DNA of 5,123 nucleotides from an uncultured Gemmatimonadota bacterium. GTDB taxonomy: Bacteria > Gemmatimonadota > Gemmatimonadetes > Gemmatimonadales > Gemmatimonadaceae. This document shows positions 1-5,123 of this stretch, one piece after another. The stretch is taken from NCBI GenBank assembly GCA_946478895.1, contig CAMLDY010000151.1, positions 1 to 5,123 of the forward strand. The letters are read 5' to 3'. The notes under the pieces are model-generated. The model did not search any database. It was given only the letters and a program-made list of their open reading frames with translations, and was not told the DNA's origin. Positions within the stretch are counted from its first letter, which is position 1, and every line of letters starts with the position of its first letter. A program made the position numbers and the translations under genes.

Positions 1-102
1 GCGCTTGGCATCTGGGTGTTCGTGCCTTTGGCGTGGTGGGTCGACAAGCATCGGTACTATACCGGGCGCGTCGATATTCCAATCGAGCATCTGACGGGCT
101 GA
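1..102 (+). CDS. C-terminal fragment of an unrecognised protein, probably membrane-associated
   Basis: An open frame enters from the left edge and ends at TGA (100-102), giving 33 residues. The first part is hydrophobic and rich in Trp (ALGIWVFVPLAWWV). It is followed by a basic/aromatic turn (DKHRYYTGR) and a short polar end (VDIPIEHLTG). This looks like the end of a last transmembrane helix and a cytoplasmic tail under the positive-inside rule. I do not recognise the family. It lies upstream of SURF1 on the same strand, so a cytochrome-oxidase-related membrane protein is possible, but about 670 bases and an opposite-strand cassette separate them. The frame has no internal stop and a sensible composition, so a real gene end is more likely than chance, but 33 codons is little evidence. 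Confidence 0.5.
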   Translation, partial: ALGIWVFVPLAWWVDKHRYYTGRVDIPIEHLTG

Positions 103-124
103 GGCCGCAGGGGGATTCGGCGGG

Positions 125-176
125 GCTGCCAGCTTAAGCTGCGAGTGGCCAGCTGGAAGCCGCCCGCGACCAGCTG
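125..176 (+). repeat. Left arm of inverted repeat, REP-like hairpin
   Basis: This arm matches the reverse complement of 674-725 at 41 of 52 positions. It is also internally symmetrical: 125-134 pairs with 151-160 in nine of ten positions (only 128/157 fails) around a 16-base loop. Within it AGCTTAAGCT (131-140) and CCAGCTGG (149-156) are perfect palindromes. It ends one base before the TAG of the four-helix-bundle gene, so it would be transcribed as that gene's 3' end and could stop or stabilise the transcript. There is no T-run following the stem on either strand. Confidence 0.65.
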
Positions 177-177
177 C

Positions 178-573
178 CTACGACGGGACTGGTCGGTGTG
201 GCGTACTGGTTTTCTGCGGGGCTGATTCCAGGCGGCGGAGGAGACCGTGGAGCATCATGCGGACTTCGGTGACCTGGGGGGCGAGGGATTCGTGGGCCGC
301 CGTTTCCAGACCGCCGATATCCATTGCCGCGCGGAGGTGGTACTCCAACTCCGACGTCGAGGCCAGCGAGATCCGGAGATAGCGCGCGAACCCTGCCTCT
401 GACCGCTGCTCCCGACCCTCAACGATGTTCGTCGGAATCGACATTGCGCACCGGATGATCTGGCTGCGCAAGGACGCGTACTCGGTCCCCCTGATGCTGA
501 TCGCAGCCCGGTGCGCGTTGATCGAAAGCGCGTGCGCCTTCCGCCAAACGTGGAGCCTTTTGTAGTCACTCAC
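178..573 (-). CDS. Four-helix-bundle protein, S23 / 23S rRNA intervening-sequence family
   Basis: This 131-residue protein has the family's typical size and motifs. They are a DYKRLHVWRKAHAL opening (residues 3-16), a second helix with SLRSQIIRCAMSIPTNIVEG (34-53) and a third with F-A-R-Y-L-R-I-S-L then SELEYHL (62-80). A fourth amphipathic helix (about 92-118) precedes a Pro/Thr/Ser-rich tail. Family members form basic, pentamer-type four-helix bundles. The related Avd protein of diversity-generating retroelements binds nucleic acid and reverse transcriptase, but no such partner is visible here and the cellular role of the family is mostly unknown. The start is GTG at 571-573, chosen because homologues begin at this point; a weak AGGT (complement of 581-584) lies 7 bases upstream. 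It runs opposite to both flanking genes and sits between inverted repeats, consistent with an inserted cassette. Confidence 0.9.
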   Translation of the reverse strand: MSDYKRLHVWRKAHALSINAHRAAISIRGTEYASLRSQIIRCAMSIPTNIVEGREQRSEAGFARYLRISLASTSELEYHLRAAMDIGGLETAAHESLAPQVTEVRMMLHGLLRRLESAPQKTSTPHRPVPS

Positions 574-612
574 GCACTAAACCTGCGAGCCGGGGGCGCG
601 CAGATCGTCATC

Positions 613-658
613 GTACTAAGTCGCATGACATCATGCCGGCCCAGGATGCGAGTAGTAC
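613..658. repeat. Imperfect hairpin upstream of the four-helix-bundle gene
   Basis: GTACTA (613-618) pairs with TAGTAC (653-658), and TCGCAT (621-626) pairs with ATGCGA (646-651). Twelve base pairs are broken only by a 2x1 internal loop, and the terminal loop is 19 bases. The loop side holds CATGA-CA-TCATG (624-635), an alternative small palindrome. The structure lies between the gene start (573) and the right arm (674), in the leader of the minus-strand gene. It could be a structured 5' UTR, an operator for a dimeric regulator or part of the cassette's own secondary structure. The sequence cannot separate these. Confidence 0.4.
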
Positions 659-673
659 AGTCGCCGACGCCTT

Positions 674-725
674 CAGCTAACGGCTGGCCGCTTTCAGCGG
701 GCCGCTCGCAGCTTAGGCTGGAAGC
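674..725 (-). repeat. Right arm of inverted repeat, REP-like hairpin
   Basis: This is the reverse-complement partner of 125-176. Read on the minus strand it has the same self-pairing, eight of ten positions between its first ten bases and bases 27-36. It also contains degenerate sub-repeats (GCTGAAAGCGGCC, then GGCCAGCCGTTAGCTGAAG), suggesting it arose from iterated REP-like units. It lies 48 bases upstream of the SURF1 start, so it is likely within or next to that gene's promoter region. A further short match, CGAATC (734-739) against GATTCG (114-119), may extend the symmetry with a 3-base offset. Confidence 0.6.
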
Positions 726-773
726 TGTCCGAGCGAATCTACGCCCGCGCCGCGCACCAGCGATATTTCGCAC

Positions 774-1463
774 GTGACCCTCCGAAAATGGATCCTCAGC
801 GCCGTCGCGATCTGCCTTGCGATCGTCTTCGTCTCACTCGGCTTCTGGCAGCTCTCCCGCCTCCACACCCGCCAACGCGCCAACCAGCTCCTCTCCTCGC
901 GCCGATTCGCGCCCGAGATAAATCTCGACGCGCTGCCCGCCGACACCGCACTCGCGCACTTCCGGCGCGTCCGCGTCAAAGGCATCTACGACTACGGCCA
1001 GGAAATCATCTACACCCTGCGCGGTCGTGATGGTTCGCCCGGCGTAAACATCCTCACTCCAGTGCTGCGCGCAAAGAACGACACCGCCGTCCTGGTCAAT
1101 CGCGGCTGGGTGTACTCGGCGGACGGCACGACCCTCGACCCGGGACCGTGGCGCGAAGGCGATACAGTCGACGGAAACGGATTCGTCGAAACCTTCCCCA
1201 CGAAAGCGCCGGCCGAGCCGCCGAATCCGGCGCGACCCCGATCGTTCCGTCGACTCAACCGGGCCGAGCTGCAGAAGGTTTTTCCATACCCGATTGCGAA
1301 TTACTACGTCGTGCTAACGGACTCGTCGACGTCGCCAAGCGCGCCGCCAAGAGTCGAACAAGCGCCGCTCAGCGAAGGGCCGCACCGCAGCTATGCCATC
1401 CAGTGGTTTTCGTTTGCGGCGATAGCTATTGTTGGGTTAGTGATCTTCCTCAGGCGCACATGA
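774..1463 (+). CDS. SURF1: SURF1 family cytochrome c oxidase assembly protein
   Basis: This 229-residue inner-membrane protein is related to SURF1/Shy1, which helps assemble heme-copper cytochrome oxidase, apparently by handling heme a for subunit I. The family layout is intact: an N-terminal membrane helix (about residues 6-23) running into the signature GFWQLSRL (23-30), then a long extracytoplasmic domain. That domain carries RVRVKGIYD (65-73) and VLVNRGWV (106-113), and SYAIQWFSFA (206-215) leads into the second membrane helix (about 208-226), followed by a short basic end. The length is normal. The start is GTG at 774, which leaves four residues before the membrane helix; no in-frame ATG is nearby upstream and no clear Shine-Dalgarno is visible. 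Its stop overlaps the next gene's ATG. No oxidase subunit gene is in view; the partial gene at the left edge might be one but cannot be identified. Confidence 0.93.
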   Translation: MTLRKWILSAVAICLAIVFVSLGFWQLSRLHTRQRANQLLSSRRFAPEINLDALPADTALAHFRRVRVKGIYDYGQEIIYTLRGRDGSPGVNILTPVLRAKNDTAVLVNRGWVYSADGTTLDPGPWREGDTVDGNGFVETFPTKAPAEPPNPARPRSFRRLNRAELQKVFPYPIANYYVVLTDSSTSPSAPPRVEQAPLSEGPHRSYAIQWFSFAAIAIVGLVIFLRRT

Positions 1464-3397
1464 GTCCCGATGCAACAGGTGCCGTAAGCGAAAAGGAAGC
1501 GCGCGACGTAGCGGAGGCCGCGCGCGAGACCGAATGGGCGCACCCGAGTTTCGTGCGCGAGCTCTTCCTCGGCAGATTCCGGCTCGATCTCATCCATCCG
1601 CACCCGCCCAACGACGCGGCCGAAGAAGCTCGCGCCAAGCCGTTTATGGACAAGCTGCGCGCGTTCATGGAGCGGGTCGATTCCGAGGAGATCGATCGCA
1701 CCGGCGAGATCCCCGAGCCCCTGGTGCAGGAGCTCCGCGACATGGGCGCCTTCGGAATCAAGATTCCGAAAGAGTATGGTGGCCTCGGCCTGTCGCAAAT
1801 GAGCTACATCCGCGCGATCGAGATGGTGACGTCCAAGGACGGATCGCTTACAGCGCTATTGTCGGCTGCTCAGTCGATCGGCGTTCCTCAGCCCCTGAAA
1901 CTATTCGGCACCGAAGAGCAGAAGCGCAAATATTTTCCGCGCCTGGCGAAGGGCGCGATCTCGGCGTTCGCGCTGACTGAAGTCGATGCGGGTTCAGATC
2001 CGGCCAACATGCGCTGCAGCGCGACACCCACCGAAGACGGCAAGTACTTCATCATCAACGGCGAAAAGCTGTGGTGCACCAACGGCACCCGCGCCGAGCT
2101 GTTCGTGGTGATGGCGCGGACGCCCGACAAGGTTGTCGACGGCAGGCCCCGCAAGCAAATCACGGCGTTCATCGTCGAAGCATCGATGCCGGGCGTCGAA
2201 GTCGTGCATCGCCTGCGCTTCATGGGACTCAAGGCGATCGAGAACGGCGTAATCCGGTTCGCGAACGTCAAAGTGCCGCGCGAGAACATCCTATGGGAGG
2301 AAGGCAAGGGCCTCAAGCTCGCGCTGATCACGTTGAACACCGGCCGTCTCACGATTCCCGCCGGCTGCGCCGGCGCTGGGAAGCAGATGGTCGGCATCAC
2401 CCGCAAGTGGGCAAACGAGCGGGTGCAGTGGGGCCAACCCATCGGGAAACACGAGGCAGTCGCGCAGAAGATCACTCGCATGACTGCCTATACCTTCGCG
2501 ATGGAAGCAGTCGCCGAGCTGTCGGCCGCGCTCTACGAGAAGGGTGGCTACGACATCAGACTGGAAGCGGCGATCGCGAAGCTGTTCAACACAGAGGCCG
2601 GCTGGAAGATCATCGACGACACGATGCAGATCCGCGGCGGGCGCGGCTACGAGATGGCGGAGTCGCTGGCGCGGCGGGGCGAGGCGCCAATCCCGGTCGA
2701 GCGAGCGATGCGCGACTTCCGCATCAATCTGATCTTCGAGGGATCGTCGGAGATCATGCGGCTGTTCATCGCGCGCGAAGCGGTCGATTATCACTTCAAG
2801 CTCGCCTTCAACATTGTGAATCCGGATTCGTCGCTGAAGGAGAAGCTGTCAGCGATGGCGAATGCGACGCCGTTTTATCTCACGTGGTATCCGTCGCGCT
2901 GGCTGAACGCGTCGCGATTCCGGCGCTACAGCGAATTCGGCAAGCTCGCGCGCCACGTCCGTTACATCGAGCGTACCACGCGCCACCTCGGCCGCTCGAT
3001 CTTCCACGCGATGGTGCGCTTCGGTCCCAAGCTGGAGCGAAAGCAGATGGTGCTGTTTCGCGCCGTCGACATAGGCGCCGAGCTTTTCGCGATGTCCGCC
3101 GCCTGCTCGCGCGCGCAGATGCTCGCAAAGCAGGGCCGGCCCGAGGCGCTCACCCTTGCCAATGCGTTCTGCATTGAAGCGCGCGATCGCATCCAGCGGC
3201 ACTTCGACGAGCTGTTCGGGCCCAACGATCCCGCGCTCTACAAGGTTGCGATGGAGGTGCTGCGCGGCGAGCACGCCTGGCTCGAGCAGGGCATAGTCTC
3301 CAGTGTGCAGGGCTCCAGGGCAGGGACTCCGCCGCACACTGGCACCCCTAGTCCAAAAGGTGGCAGGTGGGAGAGGCGCTCAGAGGTGCACAGTTAG
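1460..3397 (+). CDS. Long-form acyl-CoA dehydrogenase (VLCAD/ACAD9-like)
   Basis: This 645-residue flavoenzyme would carry out the first step of fatty-acid beta-oxidation, forming the trans-2-enoyl-CoA and passing electrons via FAD to electron-transfer flavoprotein. Visible signatures are the N-terminal helical domain with GAFGIKIPKEYGGLG (about 96-110), the FAD/substrate motif ALTEVDAGSD (171-180), LWCTNG (204-209), ERVQWGQPIG (320-329, Trp where Phe is usual), QIRGGRGYE (390-398) and FEGSSEIMR, whose Glu427 is the expected catalytic base. About 200 residues follow, as in the VLCAD/ACAD9 class; ordinary short-chain types end near 380-400 residues. A long N-terminal stretch (1-75) is also present. 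I chose ATG 1460 because it overlaps the SURF1 stop and gives a sensible N-terminus; earlier in-frame starts lie inside SURF1. The last 18 residues (628-645) are encoded by an inverted repeat and look non-native. Chain-length specificity is not determined. Confidence 0.93.
   Translation: MSPDATGAVSEKEARDVAEAARETEWAHPSFVRELFLGRFRLDLIHPHPPNDAAEEARAKPFMDKLRAFMERVDSEEIDRTGEIPEPLVQELRDMGAFGIKIPKEYGGLGLSQMSYIRAIEMVTSKDGSLTALLSAAQSIGVPQPLKLFGTEEQKRKYFPRLAKGAISAFALTEVDAGSDPANMRCSATPTEDGKYFIINGEKLWCTNGTRAELFVVMARTPDKVVDGRPRKQITAFIVEASMPGVEVVHRLRFMGLKAIENGVIRFANVKVPRENILWEEGKGLKLALITLNTGRLTIPAGCAGAGKQMVGITRKWANERVQWGQPIGKHEAVAQKITRMTAYTFAMEAVAELSAALYEKGGYDIRLEAAIAKLFNTEAGWKIIDDTMQIRGGRGYEMAESLARRGEAPIPVERAMRDFRINLIFEGSSEIMRLFIAREAVDYHFKLAFNIVNPDSSLKEKLSAMANATPFYLTWYPSRWLNASRFRRYSEFGKLARHVRYIERTTRHLGRSIFHAMVRFGPKLERKQMVLFRAVDIGAELFAMSAACSRAQMLAKQGRPEALTLANAFCIEARDRIQRHFDELFGPNDPALYKVAMEVLRGEHAWLEQGIVSSVQGSRAGTPPHTGTPSPKGGRWERRSEVHS
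3300..3342. repeat. Nine-base-pair hairpin at the outer edge of the long inverted repeat
   Basis: CCAGTGTGC (3300-3308) and GCACACTGG (3334-3342) are perfect reverse complements around a 25-base loop, still inside the dehydrogenase gene. The right half shares 3339-3342 with the base of the long inverted repeat, so in RNA the two foldings compete there. It could be a remnant of a nested or neighbouring repeat copy. Confidence 0.4.
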
Positions 3398-3514
3398 GAG
3401 TTGTCATACTCGCCTTCTCGCTGCGTCACGCCACTATGGAATGCGCCGGATAAACTGATACCTGTGCCTCTGACCACGTCTCCCACCTGCCACCTTTTGG
3501 ACTAGGGGTGCCAG
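3339..3514. repeat. Long inverted repeat (MITE-like) between convergent genes
   Basis: Bases 3339-3374 are perfectly complementary to 3479-3514 (36 bp). Pairing continues inward with mismatches and a 2-base bulge to 3396 on the left and 3459 on the right, about 52 paired bases in all around a 62-base spacer (3397-3458). The left arm encodes the end of the acyl-CoA dehydrogenase and its stop; the right arm ends 32 bases before the mgtE stop. Size and symmetry fit a miniature inverted-repeat element, and the position between converging genes fits a bidirectional transcript end. No T-run follows the stem, no ORF lies in the spacer and no clear target duplication flanks it, so the mobile origin is an inference. 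Confidence 0.75.
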
Positions 3515-3526
3515 CCGACGCTACGA

Positions 3527-3545
3527 GGGCTCAGAATCCGAGCCC
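3527..3545 (-). terminator. Small GC hairpin just after the mgtE stop
   Basis: Two bases past the TAG of mgtE (minus strand) GGGCTC and GAGCCC pair perfectly (3540-3545 with 3527-3532) around a seven-base loop. No T-tract follows, so it is not a classic intrinsic terminator. It may protect the 3' end or cooperate with the long inverted repeat downstream. Confidence 0.3.
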
Positions 3546-3546
3546 G

Positions 3547-4983
3547 CTAGAGCAGCGTTCCGCGAAGAAGAAGTAGCGCAACGTAGAAGTAGATCGTGAT
3601 CCCCGTCACGTCGACGAGCGTTGCGACGAAGGGGGCGGAGGCGCTGGCGGGGTCGAAGCCGAGTCGGCGCAGCACGAAGGGCAGCATCGACCCGATAATC
3701 GATCCGAAGGTGACGACGCCGACCAACGAAATCCCGATCGCGATCGCAATCAGGACGTAGTGCGGGCCGTAGCCGCCGGTGATATCGAAGTACTGCCACA
3801 CCAGAATTCGAATCGCGCCGATGATGCCAAGGATGATGCCAAGCACGAAACCTGACGGCAGCTCGCGCATGAAAACCTTCCACCAGTCGCGCAGCCGCAC
3901 TTCCTCCAGCGCGAGCGAACGGATGATGAGCGACGTCGCCTGCGATCCGGAGTTGCCGCCCGAGCTGATGATGAGAGGGATGAAGAGGCCGAGCACGATC
4001 GCGTGCTGCAGCTCGCCCTCGAAGTGCTTCATCGGAATCGTCGTCAGCATCTCGCCGATGAACAGCGCGGCGAGCCACGGCGCGCGCTTCATGATCATCG
4101 AGAAGAAACCGATCTTGGTGTACGGCATGTCGAGCGCTTCCATTCCGCCGAAGCGCTGGACGTCTTCGGTGTGCTCTTCGACGAGCGCGTCGATGACGTC
4201 GTCGACGGTGACGACGCCCTGGATGACGCCGTTGTCGTCTACCACCGGGACCGCCATCAGGTCGTACTCGCGAGTCACGCGCGCGACTTCCTCGCGGTCG
4301 GCGGTGATCGGAACGGTCTGTACTTCTTCCCACGCGATGTCGGAGACTTTCCCGCCCTCCGGCGCCGCGAGCAGCTCGCGCAGCGACATGACCCCCTGCA
4401 CTCGGCCCGCGGCGTCGGTGGTGTAGATCGTGTTCATCGCCTCGAGGCGCTCGGAGCGGGCAATCCGTCGCACCGCGGCAAGCGCCTCATCGACCGGCGT
4501 ATCCTCGGAGACGGAGACGAACTCGGTGGTCATCAGACCGCCCGCCGAATCGGGATCGTAAGCGAGCAGCCGCTCCGTCTCGGCGCGCTCGGCGGCCGGG
4601 ATCTCGGAGAGGATCTCCTCCGACGTTTCCTCCTCGAGGTCCTCGAGAGCGTCGGCGCGATCGTCCGGCGTCATCTCGGTGACGAGCTCCGCCGCCTGGC
4701 GGACGCTCATCGTCTCGAGGACTTCGGTGCGCAACTCCTCGTTCAGGTACTCGAGGACGTCGGCCGCGCGCTCCACCGGCAACGCCGACAGGAACGGCGC
4801 GACCATCTCGCGCGGCAGCGCCTGCGCTACGTCGGCGAGATCGCGTGCGTGCAGCTCCTCGGTCTCGGCGCCGATGGCGTCGGGATTTTCCTCCAGCAGC
4901 TCGAGAATGTCGGGCGCAAGGAGAGTTCCGACGCTCGCCTCGTCGTCTTCCCGGATCGGTGTGTTATGGGTCGGAGTCTTCAC
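3547..4983 (-). CDS. mgtE: MgtE-type magnesium transporter
   Basis: This 478-residue inner-membrane Mg2+ channel/transporter has the complete family order. An acidic N domain of helical repeats (about 22-145; e.g. LPVERAADVLEYL, MTPDDRADALEDL) comes first, then two CBS domains (about 150-209 and 214-270; YDPDSAGGLMTTEF begins the first). A connecting helix leads to five membrane segments near 302-318, 328-345, 376-397, 410-436 and 450-475. Pore-region signatures are IPLIISSGGNSGSQA (335-349) and DPASASAPFVATLVDVTG (444-461). Asp458 in LVDVTG aligns with the conserved pore aspartate that binds Mg2+ in Thermus MgtE. In characterised members the N and CBS domains sense cytosolic Mg2+ and close the pore. 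The start is GTG (4981-4983), whose GTGA overlaps the stop of the upstream gene. No Shine-Dalgarno is evident, so translational coupling is likely. No Mg2+ riboswitch is visible. Confidence 0.96.
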   Translation of the reverse strand: MKTPTHNTPIREDDEASVGTLLAPDILELLEENPDAIGAETEELHARDLADVAQALPREMVAPFLSALPVERAADVLEYLNEELRTEVLETMSVRQAAELVTEMTPDDRADALEDLEEETSEEILSEIPAAERAETERLLAYDPDSAGGLMTTEFVSVSEDTPVDEALAAVRRIARSERLEAMNTIYTTDAAGRVQGVMSLRELLAAPEGGKVSDIAWEEVQTVPITADREEVARVTREYDLMAVPVVDDNGVIQGVVTVDDVIDALVEEHTEDVQRFGGMEALDMPYTKIGFFSMIMKRAPWLAALFIGEMLTTIPMKHFEGELQHAIVLGLFIPLIISSGGNSGSQATSLIIRSLALEEVRLRDWWKVFMRELPSGFVLGIILGIIGAIRILVWQYFDITGGYGPHYVLIAIAIGISLVGVVTFGSIIGSMLPFVLRRLGFDPASASAPFVATLVDVTGITIYFYVALLLLRGTLL

Positions 4984-5123
4984 GGCGCGAGCGGGAGACT
5001 GCGTCGATCGTCGGTGAATCCGGTCACCTCGTAACCGGCGACCGCGACGGCGTCGCGGATCTGGTCAGGCGTGACGCTCCCGTCGTGCTCGATCACCGCT
5101 CGCCCGATCGAGACGTCGGCCCG
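4980..5123 (-). CDS. C-terminal part of a heavy-metal-associated (HMA, CopZ/MerP-like) domain protein
   Basis: Reading the minus strand from the right edge gives 47 residues ending at TGA (4980-4982). The segment VSIGRAVIEHDGSVTPDQI, followed by RDAVAVAGYEV, matches the second half of the ferredoxin-like HMA fold: strand 3, helix 2 with its DQIRDAV turn, then the AGYEV strand. The N-terminal half with the CxxC metal site lies outside the window, so metal binding cannot be confirmed. It could be a free-standing copper chaperone of about 70-85 residues or the end of a longer protein; a P-type ATPase is unlikely because HMA domains there are N-terminal. A short tail (TGFTDDRRSLPLAP) follows the domain. 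The stop overlaps the mgtE start by four bases, marking the two as one transcript. Confidence 0.75.
   Translation of the reverse strand, partial: RADVSIGRAVIEHDGSVTPDQIRDAVAVAGYEVTGFTDDRRSLPLAP

Larger units (their letters stand above)
125..725. mobile_element. Inverted-repeat-flanked four-helix-bundle (IVS/S23-like) cassette
   Basis: Two imperfect inverted repeats (125-176 and 674-725) enclose one small minus-strand gene and its leader, about 600 bp in all. Aligning one arm with the reverse complement of the other gives 41 matches in 52 positions, without gaps, and 36 in the outer 43. The architecture resembles the intervening sequences known from 23S rRNA genes of Leptospira and Coxiella: a few hundred bases, complementary ends forming a stem, and an ORF for the same four-helix-bundle family. 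Here no rRNA sequence flanks it. It also resembles a gene bracketed by REP-type palindromes. No transposase is visible and I found no convincing target-site duplication, so mobility is inferred from symmetry alone. Confidence 0.4.

Noticed and set aside
114..739. Target-site duplication around the four-helix-bundle cassette
   Set aside because: The only flanking match, GATTCG at 114-119 and CGAATC at 734-739, is inverted rather than direct, so it is a possible extension of the arms and not a duplication.
726..773. A sigma-70 type promoter for SURF1
   Set aside because: I saw no convincing -35/-10 pair in this short GC-rich stretch; a promoter may exist but the sequence does not support placing one.
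511..777. An 88-codon + strand frame across the cassette leader and right repeat
   Set aside because: It overlaps the four-helix-bundle gene's start, crosses the repeat arm and shows no recognisable motif or start signal.
1148..1459. Longer 5' extension of the acyl-CoA dehydrogenase from an ATG at 1148
   Set aside because: The extension lies entirely within SURF1, encodes basic low-complexity sequence unlike the family, and the ATG at 1460 forms a standard overlap with the SURF1 stop.
2071..3177. A 368-codon + strand frame inside the acyl-CoA dehydrogenase gene
   Set aside because: It overlaps conserved dehydrogenase motifs in another frame and has an Arg/Gly-rich composition without domains; it is a high-GC shadow.
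3331..3520. Target-site duplication (GCCG at 3331-3334 and 3514-3517) around the long inverted repeat
   Set aside because: Four GC bases match easily by chance here and are not symmetrically placed relative to the arm ends.
4003..5034. A 343-codon open frame on the + strand opposite mgtE
   Set aside because: It is antisense to a full-length, clearly recognisable MgtE. Its His/Arg/Asp-rich composition is typical of a GC-rich shadow frame, and it has no family motif.
1..5123. tRNA, rRNA, CRISPR array or riboswitch
   Set aside because: No cloverleaf, rRNA-like segment, regularly spaced direct repeats or recognisable Mg2+ or other riboswitch was seen; intergenic space is short and mostly occupied by the inverted repeats.

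Overview
The window is GC-rich, gene-dense bacterial DNA. The four-helix-bundle protein, the repeats around it and the gene types fit an environmental lineage such as Gemmatimonadota. That placement is an inference from protein style and repeat character, not a demonstrated assignment.

Layout: (1) positions 1-102 hold the C-terminal end of an unrecognised, probably membrane-anchored protein on the + strand. (2) Positions 125-725 form a compact cassette: a minus-strand gene for an S23 / 23S-rRNA-intervening-sequence type four-helix-bundle protein (178-573), bracketed by two ~52-bp imperfect inverted repeats (125-176 and 674-725). Each repeat can itself fold into a REP-like hairpin. A further imperfect hairpin lies at 613-658, upstream of the gene. 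(3) Positions 774-3397 hold a two-gene + strand unit: SURF1 (cytochrome oxidase assembly), then a long VLCAD-like acyl-CoA dehydrogenase whose ATG overlaps the SURF1 stop (ATGA at 1460-1463). (4) Positions 3339-3514 hold a long inverted repeat with 36 bp of perfect pairing. It overlaps the 3' end of the dehydrogenase gene, encodes its last ~18 residues and its stop, and fills most of the space before the convergent gene. (5) Positions 3547-4983 (minus) hold MgtE, a Mg2+ channel/transporter. Its GTG start overlaps the stop (GTGA) of an upstream minus-strand gene (4980-5123, cut by the window edge) that ends in a heavy-metal-associated (HMA, CopZ-like) fold.

SURF1 serves assembly of the terminal oxidase and the acyl-CoA dehydrogenase feeds electrons from fatty-acid oxidation into the respiratory chain, so the + strand pair is loosely respiratory. 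The minus-strand pair is metal handling. The two units converge on the inverted repeat, which could act as a shared structured 3' end. The core enzymes and transporters are ordinary. The two repeat structures are the parts worth a second look: the inverted-repeat-flanked four-helix-bundle cassette, and the MITE-like repeat captured into the dehydrogenase C-terminus.
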